From Fallopia convolvulus (lineage: Eukaryota > Streptophyta > Magnoliopsida > Caryophyllales > Polygonaceae): 64,000 bases of DNA. A program made the translations under genes and the position numbers. Of this stretch, positions 45,917-58,270 are shown in pieces. The notes below the pieces were generated by a model. The model was given only the letters and a program-made list of their open reading frames with translations, was not told where the DNA came from and did not search any database. Location: the NCBI GenBank assembly GCA_964016875.1, contig OZ024724.1, forward strand, positions 36,045,786 to 36,109,785, written 5' to 3'. Within the stretch, counting starts at the first letter, position 1. Every line of letters starts with the position of its first letter.

Positions 45917-47508
45917 GAGTCAAGCTCATGACATTAAGCAAGCGCTTCTTGGTAGGCAACCCAAGGTTTAGAGTAGATTTACTTTTCAGTTATAATCTTC
46001 TGCTTTTTAGGTAGTTTTTGTGTATATTTTAGATACTCATGTCCGAAGACAAATTACTCACCACTACCACCGTCGGATTTCCCGCCGCATTACTCGGATA
46101 GCTAGATCATTGTGAGTTTTTTTTTTCTCTTTACTTTTTACTATACTTTGGGGACAAAGTATGTTTTAAGTATGGGGAAAGGGAGTTACTTTTGCATTGC
46201 ATATAGTTGCATTAGATTAGGTCATATTTAAAATTTTTGCATGCCTTGATTAAATCCTAAAATATAAAAGAAATCAGAAAACTTTGAAAAAATACAAAAA
46301 ATATTGCATTTAGGTTCTTATTTCTCCATTATTTGATACCTCTTGTGTTTCTATGCTAAGTATGAGTCCTAACCCATGATTTGCATGTTATGTTGAAATT
46401 TCTATGATATGAGCATGATCATTGATTGATTACTTTGACTATAGGATGGAGCATGTATTTAGCTTGAGTTTTAGATTCATTATGCAGTTCTAGACAAAAA
46501 TTTGCCTTGTGAGATATTTTTGGCCTTTCATGATCATATTTGTTCTCTACATTCTTGAGTGTATCACCATGATTATCTAGCTCTAGAACTTGTTTTATGA
46601 CTCTTTTTTCAAGGCTGCTTTATATGATTGAATGCATGACATTAAAATGATTGAGGCAATGTTTCTTTATAGCATATTATTTCCCTTCCTACCTTACAAG
46701 ATCCATGTTCTTGATACCCCATTTCTTTTGAGCTTTAAGCCTATTTTTGATAACTCCACAAAATGATCCCTAGCCTAATAAGCTTGACCCATCTGTGATT
46801 TAGGACTTTAGGTTGGTTTTCCTTTGTGTGAGTTTCGTATAAGTATGAGGGAGGTTGAAGAAAAAAAGGTGGAAAAGAGGAAATGCAACTCTAGTGTTCA
46901 AAGTGAAAAAAATGAAGGTGAAAAATTAGTGTAAAGAAAAGATGAGCTTGAAAGGTTAGTAACCTTCATAAGTATAAAAGAGTTGAAGAAGAGGCAAGCA
47001 AAGAAGAACAAAAAAAGAAACAAAGTGTTTAAATGTGAATGTAAGGAGTTGGTAAAGTTGAGTTGGAAGTGTTGTGGAGTGAAATGAAAAGTGTGTTGAA
47101 TTTTGGGTTTAGGATTAGTTCTTTATCCCCGATTTAGCACCACAAGCCAAAAATTGATCCCTTCTAAATTTCTCTTTATCTTGACCCCATTACAACCCTT
47201 TAAAAGACCTCATGATTTTTGTTATGTGTTTGATCCCCAGCGGTGGAGATTTAGGACGCTGATACAAGCTTATGGTAGTCTAGTTTTCATGGCTGATTTT
47301 TTAGTGAAACACATACCATAACAATTGAGAGTAAGAGTGCAAACACATTTACGTTGGTGAGGTCTAGAATGAATGAATGATCTTTGCTCTTTGCTTGTGA
47401 TAATGCATGTTAGGAAGTCTTGGTCGGGTTTTGATTGTAAGTGAAATGCTTGTTTGATTATGATATGGATGACTAATTGCAATGTTGTGTTGTGAGTTGG
47501 ATTTATGA
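45917..47508 (+). other. Element C 3' untranslated interior
   Basis: Collinear, in opposite orientation, with A 13392-14990. It opens with 'caagcgcttcttggtaggcaaccca' near 45938. No reading frame is credible. Confidence 0.7.
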
Positions 47509-47528
47509 CTTGCTTGATGACAAGCAAG
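47509..47528. other. Stem-loop beside the polypurine tract (element C)
   Basis: CTTGCTTG-ATGA-CAAGCAAG has a perfect 8-bp stem and ends 19 bp before the LTR. The loop differs from that of A but the stem is identical. Confidence 0.8.
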
Positions 47529-47538
47529 GTTTAAGCAT

Positions 47539-47547
47539 GGGAGAATT
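47539..47547 (+). promoter_or_regulatory. Element C polypurine tract
   Basis: A GGGAGAATT-type purine run directly precedes the 3' LTR start TGATAGC. Confidence 0.8.
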
Positions 47548-49135
47548 TGATAGCTTGCATTTAGGTAGTGTTTAGGATGCATATTTATGTTTATATTGCA
47601 TGGTATTAGCTTATTTTATAGGTTTTTAGATTTTCTAGGAAATTTGGGTTTTGCGCTTGTTTAATTCGGTTTTGCAGATCTTTAGGTAAACAAGCATGGA
47701 CGGGATGGATCTTAGATGATTGTGGAGGATCAAGATGAAGCTTATAGTGATACAAGTGAATATTAGAAGAGTTAAGGCCCAAGAGCTTCTGTGAAAAGAA
47801 CGCTTACACCCGGGTCATGCATTGGAGTCTTATTTTGACACCTCTATCTTGAAATACTTGGTTTGGGAGATACAATGGTTGGATTAAGCTGAATTTGCAT
47901 TCACTGGAAAGCTAACTCGAAGAGCTACAATTCATATTTGTACTCCGAGTCCAAGTTCCAACTCAAAGGGGGTCAAAACAACCTCTGAAGTGTCATCTAA
48001 ATGCTGAACCGAGGGTAAAAGCGCGGGTTGCATGCTAAATGCGTGACCGCGCAATTTTGGACCTAACCCGAGCAATTTTGACTGATAGCAATTGCCCGAC
48101 TTTCCAATTGCACGGCCGCGCAATTCTAGGTATAACCCGTGCATTCCGGACTTTAATGCGGACATGGACCGATGACTTTTGGGCTTGACTTTTGGGCTTG
48201 GTTATATCTTGTCCGAAATTATGTTTAATTGGAGGCTTTGAGGATTGTTTTGGGAGACATATTTAAGCTTTTGTTAGTTTATTTCTATCATAACATTTAT
48301 CAGACTTTTGGAGGCTAGGTTTTTCTCTCAAGAGAGCAACTTTGAAATTGTTGTAAGTTTGCTTTCAATTTAATTATGCATTGCTAAATACATTGTGTTC
48401 GACTAGTTATTGAAACCACAGATTGCATAATATTGTGAGATTTGATTGATTCTCAACCACTTGAATAGGTTTTATTCCCTATGCTTAATTGAAACAGAGT
48501 TATTCTAGGGTTTTGTTAGATTAGCTACCTAATAATATTTTGGGGATAATTTACAACTAATCTGATCAAGTCCCGTTCGGGGTTGATTAGATAACGTAGC
48601 AACTATAATTATTTAGACCCGTTCGGGCTATTCAGTTTTAGAGGGGAATAAACCCTAGATAACTTGATCAGATGTTTGCGTCGAGTATTTGTTTCTATCG
48701 ATACTTTGAACTTAAAGATGTCGTTTAATTGAATCTAGACGTTGTTCTAGGTTGTTAGGTGATTAGGGTTGTTCAGACTGTTAGCTCTTTCAACTAAATA
48801 TAAAGTTTTGGATAATAATCCACGATAGTTTATTCAAGGGAATAGAGAATCAAGAGAATCGATGATCAATAAGTATATCTATGATGGATTTAACTAGTTA
48901 AACACACTTTTCTCATGTTTGTTTAACACAATCATATTTGCATTCATAGTTAGTTCTTAGTTTGCATATTAGATTAGATTTTCAATCATAAAACCCTCCT
49001 ATTTGGTTACTTGGCACCTAAGTAATAACATAAATACACGAGTCTCTGTGGGATCGACCCTTACTTGCCGCTTTACTGAGTTTGGTAAAGATAAGGTTTC
49101 TTTGATAGGTAGAACGACTGAAAAATACCTCATCA
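47548..49135 (+). repeat. Element C 3' LTR
   Basis: 1588 bp, with the same ends as the 5' LTR. It is followed by the TCGAC duplication. Confidence 0.9.
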
Positions 49136-49140
49136 TCGAC

Positions 49141-50941
49141 CCCCAAAACATTAGCGCTTGAGGAGCCACTAGAGGAGAAGGGGTCAGGTGAGGTGTTTGT
49201 AAAAATCCAGATGGAGGGGATGTATATGGAGGCGGGATAACGGCGGACCCACCCACCACAGCCCCGGAGAAGAAAAATGGAGTCGGCGGATACGGAGCAC
49301 CAAGGTCTCACTGGGGCGTCGGTTAAGAGGAGCAATCCAAGACCCCAAATAGTTGAGCAAATTCACCAGCACCAAGGGCCATACGACCCACTTAGTGGCT
49401 AGGGAGGCAATCGGGTTATTCCACCGAGTTGGTATTCAATCAGATGAGCGAGAGATTCAGAGGTCTCTGCCTCGATGAGAGGAGCGGAGGAACCAGTTAG
49501 GAGAGCATCACCATTTGGAAACATTTTCTTGTTATAAATCGGATAATAATTAAAACCGTAGCAAGTACCCACATTCATAACTATAAAAATTAATTGCAAA
49601 TTTAAGTTTTGCAATTAATCTTGAAGGAATTGACACTCACAATAAAAAAATCACATGTTTTAGTGTTGCAACAATTGAAATAAGTATAAATTTAAATAAT
49701 TATATTTATTTAGATACAACTATTAAAAATGTGAGTAAATTACTAGAATGTGGATATATATTAATAAAAATAAATAATTAATTGTAATTTTTTTTACTTT
49801 CCAATATCAATCAATTTATCGAACACATAATTATTATTGCACATTTGCCTATATTTTAATTAAATCAACATCAAATATGATATTTAAATACCTACTAATA
49901 AGTAAACTTCACTTTTAAAATTGTAAGGCTAGATTACATATTCCATCTCCAATCTTTTCTTAATGAATAATCCAATCCCACCATCATTGTTTTACGAACC
50001 AACGCTTAAACTTGTAAGGCTAGATTTGAAGTTGCTTTACATCGATCACTTGGAAAATTAAACCATATTCAAGAAACAATCGCTAACATAATAGATGGAA
50101 TTCATGAGTCAATTTAGTACAACTTACAATGGATCGGAATACTGAATTTAGAAACTAAAAATCAAACACAAAATCAGGGAAGAACAAAATAAAAGTAGCT
50201 TGAAGCTTAATGAACATGGACCGGAGCATTAGATTTAGAGCAAGTCGTCAACCGGTTTCGTTAAACACCTTAAGCTTCTTGACATAAATACCATCGATAG
50301 AGAAGTGTGCCAACGAAGTTAATTAACTCGAAGATCCAAGGACAACAAATGATCAACAGAGCTAAGTTGAGGAGCTAATGACCACGATCGAGATGGATGT
50401 GCTAGCAAAGCCAACAATGGCCAGGTCATTGTCTTTTGCTTGCATGTTGAGGAACTAAAATTTAAGGATCATAATTGACATGGTGGTTCGAAGGTTTAGA
50501 ATGGAGGAGACTTTTCCTTCGTGAGTTTGGAGGAGCCCATGATAGATGGAAAGTTGGGAAATAGCTTGACTCTGTGGTTTATGTGAAGTAGTGGAAGATA
50601 AGCAGTTTGACGGTTAAACTCAAATCAATCATGAATACGTGATTTTGAAAGTTTGCTAAGAGATAAAAACAAAATAAGAAATTAAATTTTCTTTGTCCAT
50701 GTAAGTAATGCCCGTACGTGGTGTGATTAATTTACCAATACACCTTGCCACTTTGGTGTGGGTTATATGTGAAACCACAATCCAAATTGTTGGAAATCTT
50801 TGTCTGCAATATTGCCACACTTGACCAACACCTCAAAATGTTAAATAGGATATCCAACTAAATAAAGTGCTGGAAAATTATCCAACAATATTATGTGTGG
50901 AGTACTTGGGTGTGGGCAAATCAAACTTTTCTAGTAGTGCA
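49141..50941. other. Unassigned region between element C and the hAT-like element
   Basis: 49141-49560 is moderately GC-rich. On the minus strand it has a short frame starting 'MFPNGDALLTGSSAPLIEAE' plus Pro/Ser-rich frames; I recognise no family. 49600-50890 is AT-rich and empty. On the minus strand from 50888, TGTTGGATAATTTTCC could be the start of a copia LTR (TGTTGGA is a common copia LTR start), downstream of the interrupted copia RNase H. No partner was found. Confidence 0.4.
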
Positions 50942-52872
50942 AGTGTTCCTAGGGATGCACAAAAAACCAGTGGGGACGGGAATTCATAGAGACCCGTTGC
51001 AATGGGGCAGGGATTCCCCAACTTGGAGGAGAACGGAGTAGGGATGGGGATTTGTATCACCTATTTAAAACTGGACGGGGGCAGGGAATATGCTATCCCA
51101 CTGCTGGAAAGTTAGCCAGGAAAACGGGTTCTCCACAAAGACGGTCACCAATTTTTCCAAGACGAAAAGTGTATGGTTAAAACGCTCACGACTAAATTCT
51201 AGCTTCAAAACTAGCCACAAAAATTTGAGGCATGAGTATTTAACTACAAGATTGGGTATGAAAATCACGTTCTGCTAAATATGTATAGCCAGAGTCACTT
51301 CGTGGCTAAGTTTGAGTCTATTTTACCAAAAAGTTAGCGTTGAAGTATTTTTCTGGCTAAATTTAGGAGAAATAAATGTTGATCATCATCCACATGCCGG
51401 GCCATTTAGTATCAACGTTTGTCTCGAATACATTTGGTGGCTAAAGTTGTAGCCTTTAGCATGAATTTTGGCTATGAATTGGTAGAATACATTTAATGCC
51501 AAAGTCATGACCCTTTAGCATGAAAATTGGTTTCGAAAACATTTAGTGTCAAAATTTGTGTTTATATTATTACGTATTTAGAATACTAAAAATTATTATA
51601 TTATGATCCACCATTATATATTCAATACCAAATATATATTATAATAATAAATTATTTCCAAACCATATGCATATATTAAACAAAATACAAATATAATTAC
51701 AACTTAGATAAACTATCTTACAACTAATTTCAATTGTACCAAATTATTCATAAAAAAACAACTAGCTTTATCCACCAACACCCTAATACAAACCATCCAA
51801 AAACATCTTCCATTACATCCAACAATACAAAAAAAAATCATGGTCTCTTTGCAGTTGAGACTGCTCCAACAAGGTAGTCCAACTCCTGCTGTGACTAACC
51901 TCACATTGTAAAACCTCACATTCTCAAGAAGCAACACTCCACCTTCAAGAAAAGAAGTAACCAACTTTTCAACCTTTGGGACAATGGAGTCATTTGCTTT
52001 AACAACCTTTAGATAAGCAGAAGATAAATGATCAGCAGTAAGCTAGTATAGCAGCGAGTAAAGTAATAGGGTTTGATCTTTTTATAAGAAGAAACAATCA
52101 AACTATCACTATGAATAACCAGAAGAGAAATTTGTGTGTAGTTTAATCCTCTTTCCCTATCATCAATGGAAACCCTCACGATAACTAATATTGTTAAGTA
52201 AAAAAAATGGGTGTGTGAGCTGAGTAAGCAATTCCCCTTTATTGCTTCTTCACAAAAGCTGATGTAGTCATATTACTATAATCGTCACATATTATCAATA
52301 GTGCTCTCACAGTCTTGGAAAAAAGTTCTCCTATAACCCTTCACCTAAGCCTTCAAAGGCAATTAATTTTCTTACAAAGTTCTCACATTCATGGACAATA
52401 CTCTATACATTTGATCATCATGTTCATTACCAATTTCAATAAAAAAATATCACTTCATTATTAATTACATTGTTCATAGAAATTTCAGACACTAAATCTA
52501 TCATTGACATTCTCATCTTTGTATTACTCAAATAGTCATTTATCTCTTGGATTTAGATAGCAGATAGAAAAATAAACATGATATCAATGCTCCTTTTTTT
52601 TGCGCGCAGAGCTCAACAAGCATCATATAATGGTACAAGTATAGAAGGAAACAATAGATTAAAACTCATTGTCACCCACCTCTACCACATCGGGCTTGGA
52701 ACAAATCTGCTTTAACTAAGCAATCTTCATACGTAGTTGAAGCTTCCACATGAAATAGGAAGAAAATATACATCATTTGACCAATATTTGAAAACAAAAA
52801 CATGTTCAGAGGGTTTCTATTATGCTCAATGGTCTAACCTTTTTCTTTTTTGGTTGAAACTCCCTTTTCTTT

Positions 52873-53064
52873 CTATTGGTTATCTTGTTCTTCATCATCA
52901 GAATCTAAATCAACTTTCTTCTTCTCATCTGCATCTAGTGATGCTTCATCCTTCTTGTCATCGTCCTGAGTGACTGCAAAAACAAAAACACACAGAACAA
53001 TGAGTCCCATATACAAAGACAAAGTTGTCTCCGTGATCCGCCAATGGTGCACCTCAATAGCCAT
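52873..53064 (-). CDS. Short frame: hydrophobic segment plus acidic tail (doubtful)
   Basis: It begins MAIEVHHWRITETTLSLYMG, then a hydrophobic stretch 'LIVLCVFVFA', then a charged tail rich in D, E and K ending 'DDEEQDNQ'. A TTTTTGCAG acceptor sits exactly before the tail (near 52977), so the tail may be an exon and the upstream part intron. It could be a captured host exon; I do not recognise it. Confidence 0.25.
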   Translation of the reverse strand: MAIEVHHWRITETTLSLYMGLIVLCVFVFAVTQDDDKKDEASLDADEKKKVDLDSDDEEQDNQ

Positions 53065-53217
53065 TGTAAATTAAACGATGTCACCTCCAATATTAAATTC
53101 GCAATTACAGATCAATCGAAATTCGCAATTACAGAAAAGGTGAAAAAAGACAAAATAAGTTATTTGTCCAAAGCCCAAAATCGGAAATCAAACTCAACTG
53201 GGGCTGCCAAAAGGTAT

Positions 53218-54700
53218 GGATGATGTCATCTAGTTTTGAGTAGTTTGCATGAGAATTTAGGATTAGATTTCTTCCTTTCTAGATAAGGTTTTGGTCTTTT
53301 TGTGTTGATTTTCATATTATTCGTAGTATGGAGGTCTACACAAGTTTGTTTTGCTTTTATAGGTCTTTTGATGGTGTTTTGGAGTCAAGAGGAGAAGATA
53401 AAAAGAGGACAAGATCTTAATGAAGCCTAAAGACCACAACTGACACTAAGGAATGAAGATTTGAGGATTCCGAGAGCTTTCAAGAGTTGTGGAGGAGCTA
53501 TTACAAGTCAAAATGCAAGCTAAGGAGTGAAGGAAGAGGTTAGAACGGTCATCACGGGTCGTGGAGGCCATCACGAGCCAAATGAAGAAGAAACAAAGAA
53601 TGAGTTTGCTCTCAGATGGTTGGTCACGGGTCGTGAACCCGTCACGGGTCGTGACCAGCACTGTGCCGCCGGGATTTTTGGGCTTTCTTACTCCTTTTTG
53701 GGCCCGAGTTGGTTTTATTTTTGGAATATCTTTTGGCATAAGTTTAATCACTTTTCTAAGACTACTTGGAGCTTAAGTTAGAACATTATTATGCATTATT
53801 ATCATTATTTCTATTTTCAAGTAGAGAGAGAAAGAGACAATTTTTAGGGTTTTAGTTCTACGCTCTTTCAAGTTGGGATTTTGGCACTCTTGGATCTACT
53901 TTGTTCCTTCAATTGAAATCCTAGTATGTTTCTCTTTCAATATTGCTTTTATTTCTTCTTCCATGTCTAATTTCATTGCTTTGATCATGAATTCAATTAT
54001 GCTAGGCTAAACTCTATAGTTCTAGGGTATGGTTGATCCCGACGATGTGAAGCGGATTAGATTCAATACCTTTTGCTTGAATTGGGTTGGAAAATTAATA
54101 TGATTTGATTCTAGGGGCTTAATCTAATAGGTTTAAATTTGTTAGAGTCTTGTTTAGGTTGCGCATCGAGAGGTGTTAGTCTAAGTGAGTGAACGAAATA
54201 GAGAGAACACATCAAGAGGTGGTTCTATATATTTGGAAAAACTAGAATTGAGCTTGAGATTAGTTTCTCATGTGGTTAATTTTCATAGAACATCTAGATG
54301 TTTGAGTCAAGTTTGATGCATCATGAGAGTGGGGCAAGTTTGGTTTACCATCTAGTTTTCTAAGTGCTTAAAGGGTTTCTATCGGGTTTGTTTCGTCACG
54401 AGAGTGGGTTCTTAATTTAATAGAAGTACATTAAGTTAAACATTGAGAAAAGTTAATTTATGACATTATACAATAGCCTTCATAACAAAAATATGCAACT
54501 CAGTTTAGGTAGAAGTGAGATTCAAACTTCGTGGGTCAAAGTTGTGGGGATTCCTTGCCTCGGAACTTTGCATTCTCATATACTTTTCAGTCTCATTTTT
54601 TACTTGTTTTACTTTCTTTCATAGTTAGAATTACATAACACTCAATATATTTTGGCTAAGATATTAGTTCTAGAATTAACTAAAGCAGACATAATAATTA
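53218..54700 (+). repeat. LTR-like relic 1 inside the hAT-like element
   Basis: Its organisation resembles the family 1 LTRs: 'agggttttag', then 'caattatgctaggctaaactctatagttctaggg', with 'gttgatcc' and a long AT-rich tail. 'caattatgc-tggctaaa...ctagttctaggg' recurs at about 55945, so two related LTRs lie here in the same orientation. It carries 'ggtcacgggtcgtga' twice near 53625. The ends are not defined. Confidence 0.45.
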
Positions 54701-54736
54701 TGATTTGATCTTGATCTAATACTAGCTACAATAGAT

Positions 54737-55038
54737 CTCGTATTTTTGAAAGTGTGTGGGAAACCATCACAACATTGGATCCGAGGTTGATGCCGATGGC
54801 GATCAATGACGGGGATGGCTGTATGAAGAATAACGATGGATCCGTCGTCTCCAACGTCCGGGGAGGAAGGGGCCTGGAGCCAGAGGTTACTGAGGGCCTA
54901 ATTAAGAGGGTGCATACTCTCCTCACTGTCGTCGGTAGCGATGATGACACACCCAAGGTGATCGGCGGTCGTAAAAGCCATGGTTGACTAGCAAAGGAAT
55001 TCGGTGAGGACGTTGGATCTAGAATTCGTCGCTGCCAT
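54737..55038 (-). pseudogene. Captured fragment of a universal stress protein (USP) gene
   Basis: From ATG at 55038 one frame gives MAATNSRSNVLTEF, a stop, then 'LGCVIIATDDSEESMHPLN', a TAG where Trp is usual, 'ALSNLWL', and 'SIVILH'. A frame change then gives 'QPSPSLIAIGINLGS'. Plant USPs have V-A-x-D-x-S-E-x-S, W-A-L-x-N-L and L-H-x-Q-P-P in this order, so this is the start of a USP gene. Two stops and a frameshift make it a pseudogene. Only the N-terminal part is present. It is flanked by LTR relics inside a DNA transposon, so it is most likely transduplicated. Confidence 0.6.
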
Positions 55039-55229
55039 TGTTGAAGAGCATCGGGAGCGAAGAGAGGGAACCTTACAGCGGCACTGGTAGAAATGAAAAG
55101 AGATGCGTGAACTAGGGTTTGTCTTTGGCAGATATGTGAAGAAAAGTGGGCCAGGCGTAAAATTTTCATCTTCCCGCTTGTAGGCCTTCCTACACTTTAT
55201 GTAAATAAGCACCTTTTGCTAATTAGTAA

Positions 55230-56840
55230 TTGACAACGCTTATTTAGTCATATTTTAGAGGTCTAGATGCATATTGATTTAGGTCATATTCATTCACTTT
55301 TTTGCATATTTTATATTTATATTTATTTTATTATGCATTCGGAATCTACACTCGTGCTTTGATATTTTTCAGGTATTTTAGTACTATTTTTGGAGGATTA
55401 TTGAAGGTGATCTTTATTTTAGTACTATTTTTGGAGGATTATTGAAGGTGATCTTTATGAGCGATTGTGAAGCTAATAGTTTTCATTGTTTTGGAGCTCA
55501 GCCAAGCTGATGACATGGGTGTCCAACGTAGGTTTCACGTGGTTGATTTTATTAAGGCTTGGGATTTGGCCCATATTTTGGTTGTAAGGCCCATAAATGA
55601 GGAGATTGAGAAGATCTGATGAAGAGCCCGACCACTTGGAGAATTGGTGAAATACAACTAGATATATTTATTTAAAGGAAGGACACGATATATAGGGAGA
55701 GATTAGCTTAATTAGATTGAAGATTAGGTTTATTTTATATTTCTTTTCGGCTTTTGTTTTTTTTGTGTTCAGCCGCAGGGACGAATTTGACGAAGGTTTT
55801 CGCCGGCGTTTTGAAGATTCAATTTGCTATTCAAGTTTCTAGCCCTTACTTTGGATTATCTATATAATTGAGACTAAGTTTTCTTACTCTTTTATTGTAT
55901 TGAATAATTCTTGGCTAGTTTATATATTTTAATTATGTCTTCAATTATGCTTGGCTAAATTCCTAGTTCTAGGGATTTGGTGATCCATTCAATGTGTATT
56001 TAATTAAAGTTATGTTCTTTGTATGAAGTTAAATATATTTGATTCAATTCTAGATGCTTTATGCCTTAGTAACTTTTGTGAATGGAAACTTGTCAAAGTT
56101 TGAGACTGAAAAGTAATAACTTTAATAAGTAGTCAGATAGGGAACTGAGACGAAAAGGTAGTTTTTCCTATCGGAACCCTAGGATTTGAACCTGAGATTT
56201 CTTTATTGCAAAAGTGTTTTGATTTCACTTGTGGATTAACAATTGTCATAGAAACCTTAAGGTTGGGTTGAGTTAGCAAGTCGCGAAAGTGGATGTTGAT
56301 TCAATTTAATCTTAAATTCTAAGTACTTATCGGTCTAGATTTCAATTGACAAGTCGTGAAAGCAGATGTTGGTTGGGTTTAAGCATGTTGCTATCGTTCG
56401 AAAGGACTTAGTGATTACCTTAGATAACTACCTTCAAATAATTGGAAATTAATTCAGGCAGAGTATAATTTTATTTATTGAAACATTGTTGTGGTGATCC
56501 TTAACCTAGACACATTTATCCCATATATTTTATCCCTTTATTTGCATTATTACTTGTTTTCTTAGATTAGATTTCCCATATTTCTTTATATATTTTGACC
56601 TAATTTACTAGTAGAGTTACAATTGATATTGCATTGGTCCTTGTGAGATCGATACTTGAGGTACCACGATTGACCCCATTCGCTTGCGGGTTAGTTTTGG
56701 CTGCATTAGTAATGCTTTTTGCATTGGAATACGTGAAAGAAAATTGTAATTTTGCTTTGAAAAATGTAAAAAGTATATTTTTTTATAAAAATTGCTTTCT
56801 AATAAGCAAACTGTAGCAAGACCGTAATCTCGGGTGGTAA
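55230..56840 (+). repeat. LTR-like relic 2 inside the hAT-like element
   Basis: It is related to relic 1 in motif order. It ends with 'gcattggtccttgtgagatcgatacttgagg' and 'cccattcgcttgcggg', a common LTR-end style in plant retroelements. No primer site or coding sequence is recognised. Confidence 0.45.
55375..55456. repeat. 41-bp tandem duplication
   Basis: 'attttagtactatttttgg...gatcttt' occurs at 55375-55415 and again, identical, at 55416-55456. Confidence 0.9.
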
Positions 56841-57770
56841 TATTTCATTCAATATTTGATTTTTCACAAGCCCGCCAAATTATTTAATTTTCCGCTTAAA
56901 ATATTGAATTGCAGTGAAATTATCCTTATTTCAAGGACAAACATGTAGCCAAATAGGTTTTATGTAATGAATTTTAAAATTTAGTGTTTAAGATTTAGGT
57001 TTTAGAATTTAAATAGTTCAGCATGTTCAAATTTTTTTAATCAAATAAAATTCGACCATGTGGAGTTGTTGATAGAATTTTTTGTGTAAACTAAGGGTTA
57101 GGGATTCTTTGTAATTCAACACGGGTTGGTTAATAATTCTTTCTTGCTAAGTTGTAATCGGTTCGGTTTAGGTCGTTGCATAATCTCTGTTTTCATACTA
57201 GACCTTGTCGCAGTTGTTCAAATAGTATTTGTTTATCACTTTGCCAATCGAGTCTTATAGTTTTGTTCATCTTTTTTGGAATTTCTGCGTTCAAACCTAA
57301 GTGAGAATATAACATTTCCTTATAAGAATGAACTATTCGGAAGGTATATAACATTTTCTTATAAAATTGAACGATTCTAAAGGAATATAATGATTTATTA
57401 TTAGAATGAATGATTATAAAGGAATACTTATTTGAATAAACGCTTCTAATAAGAAATGCGTTAACATATCTTAATCTATGATGATTTAAGTTTTTCATGG
57501 TTTGTATCTCTTACAAAATAAATGAGTTATGTTTATAGATCATCCAAATTATATTTCAACCAAATAAGCCTAGGAACAGGTTAGAAATATTGTTTTCATA
57601 AACCCAATTAAATTATAAAGTTAAAATTATTGCTCGATAGCTAGTCTATTTTTGGAAAATACTTCTGATTGTTTTTGTAGATTTCTCACAAAATGAAGAA
57701 CTCGTGGTTAATCTCGTGACTATTTATGCAGATTTGTCCAAACAAACTAAGACACAAAATGAAGAACTTT
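56841..57770. other. AT-rich right arm of the hAT-like element
   Basis: No gene is seen. Short repeated phrases around 'gaatataacattt-cttataa' occur at 57300-57440. Confidence 0.5.
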
Positions 57771-57779
57771 TCTATCCAT

Positions 57780-58270
57780 AATAGAAAAATTACTCACGTC
57801 AAATTGACCACAAATGTAGAACCAAATTTAGCTTCGTAATTCATTCGCGTCAATATACCCTCAACTATAGATGGAAATCATATGTTCATGACTATATCGC
57901 CACAAACTTATTATCGAACTTAGCTGTGTGATTATTTCGCGACGATTTTCCCACAAATGTAGAACTGAATTTAGCTTCATAGTGTATTCATGTCAATATG
58001 GCCACAACTATAGCCCCAACCCATATTTTAATTGCTATATGGCCACAAACTTAGAATTGAATGTAGTTGCGTAATTATTCCGCGATAATTTTTCTCACAA
58101 ATTTAGAACTGAATTTAGCTTCGTAATATATTAGCGTCAATATGGCCACAACTATAGACACAACCCATATTCTCATGGCTATATGGCCACAAACTTAGAA
58201 TCGAACTTAGCTATGTGTATATTTCGCGACAATACTCCCGCTAATATAGCCCCAACCATGAATTTCATGG
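57780..58270. repeat. 144-bp tandem repeats near the hAT-like right end
   Basis: 'gtcaatatggccacaactatag' and its neighbours recur at 57848, 57992 and 58136, a constant 144-bp step, giving about 3.4 diverged copies. Each holds 'acaaa-ttagaactgaatttagcttcgtaat' and 'atatggccacaaactta'. Confidence 0.85.

Larger units (their letters stand above)
40360..49135 (+). mobile_element. Element C: full-length non-autonomous LTR retrotransposon
   Basis: LTRs lie at 40360-41860 and 47548-49135 (TGATAGC...CTCATCA), with perfect 5-bp duplications TCGAC at 40355-40359 and 49136-49140. It has the same layout as element A: Asp-type primer site, an A-like N-terminal reading frame, a long 3' interior, stem-loop and polypurine tract. 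The LTRs differ in length by 87 bp because part of the 5' copy (compare 47900-47970) is missing, so C is older than A. Without the nested solo LTR it is about 6.0 kb. Confidence 0.92.

Noticed and set aside
54726..55169. 147-residue minus-strand frame as a gene
   Set aside because: Only its C-terminal part matches USP; most of it is the wrong frame of the USP fragment. The USP signature is read in a neighbouring frame with stops, so it is annotated as a pseudogene.
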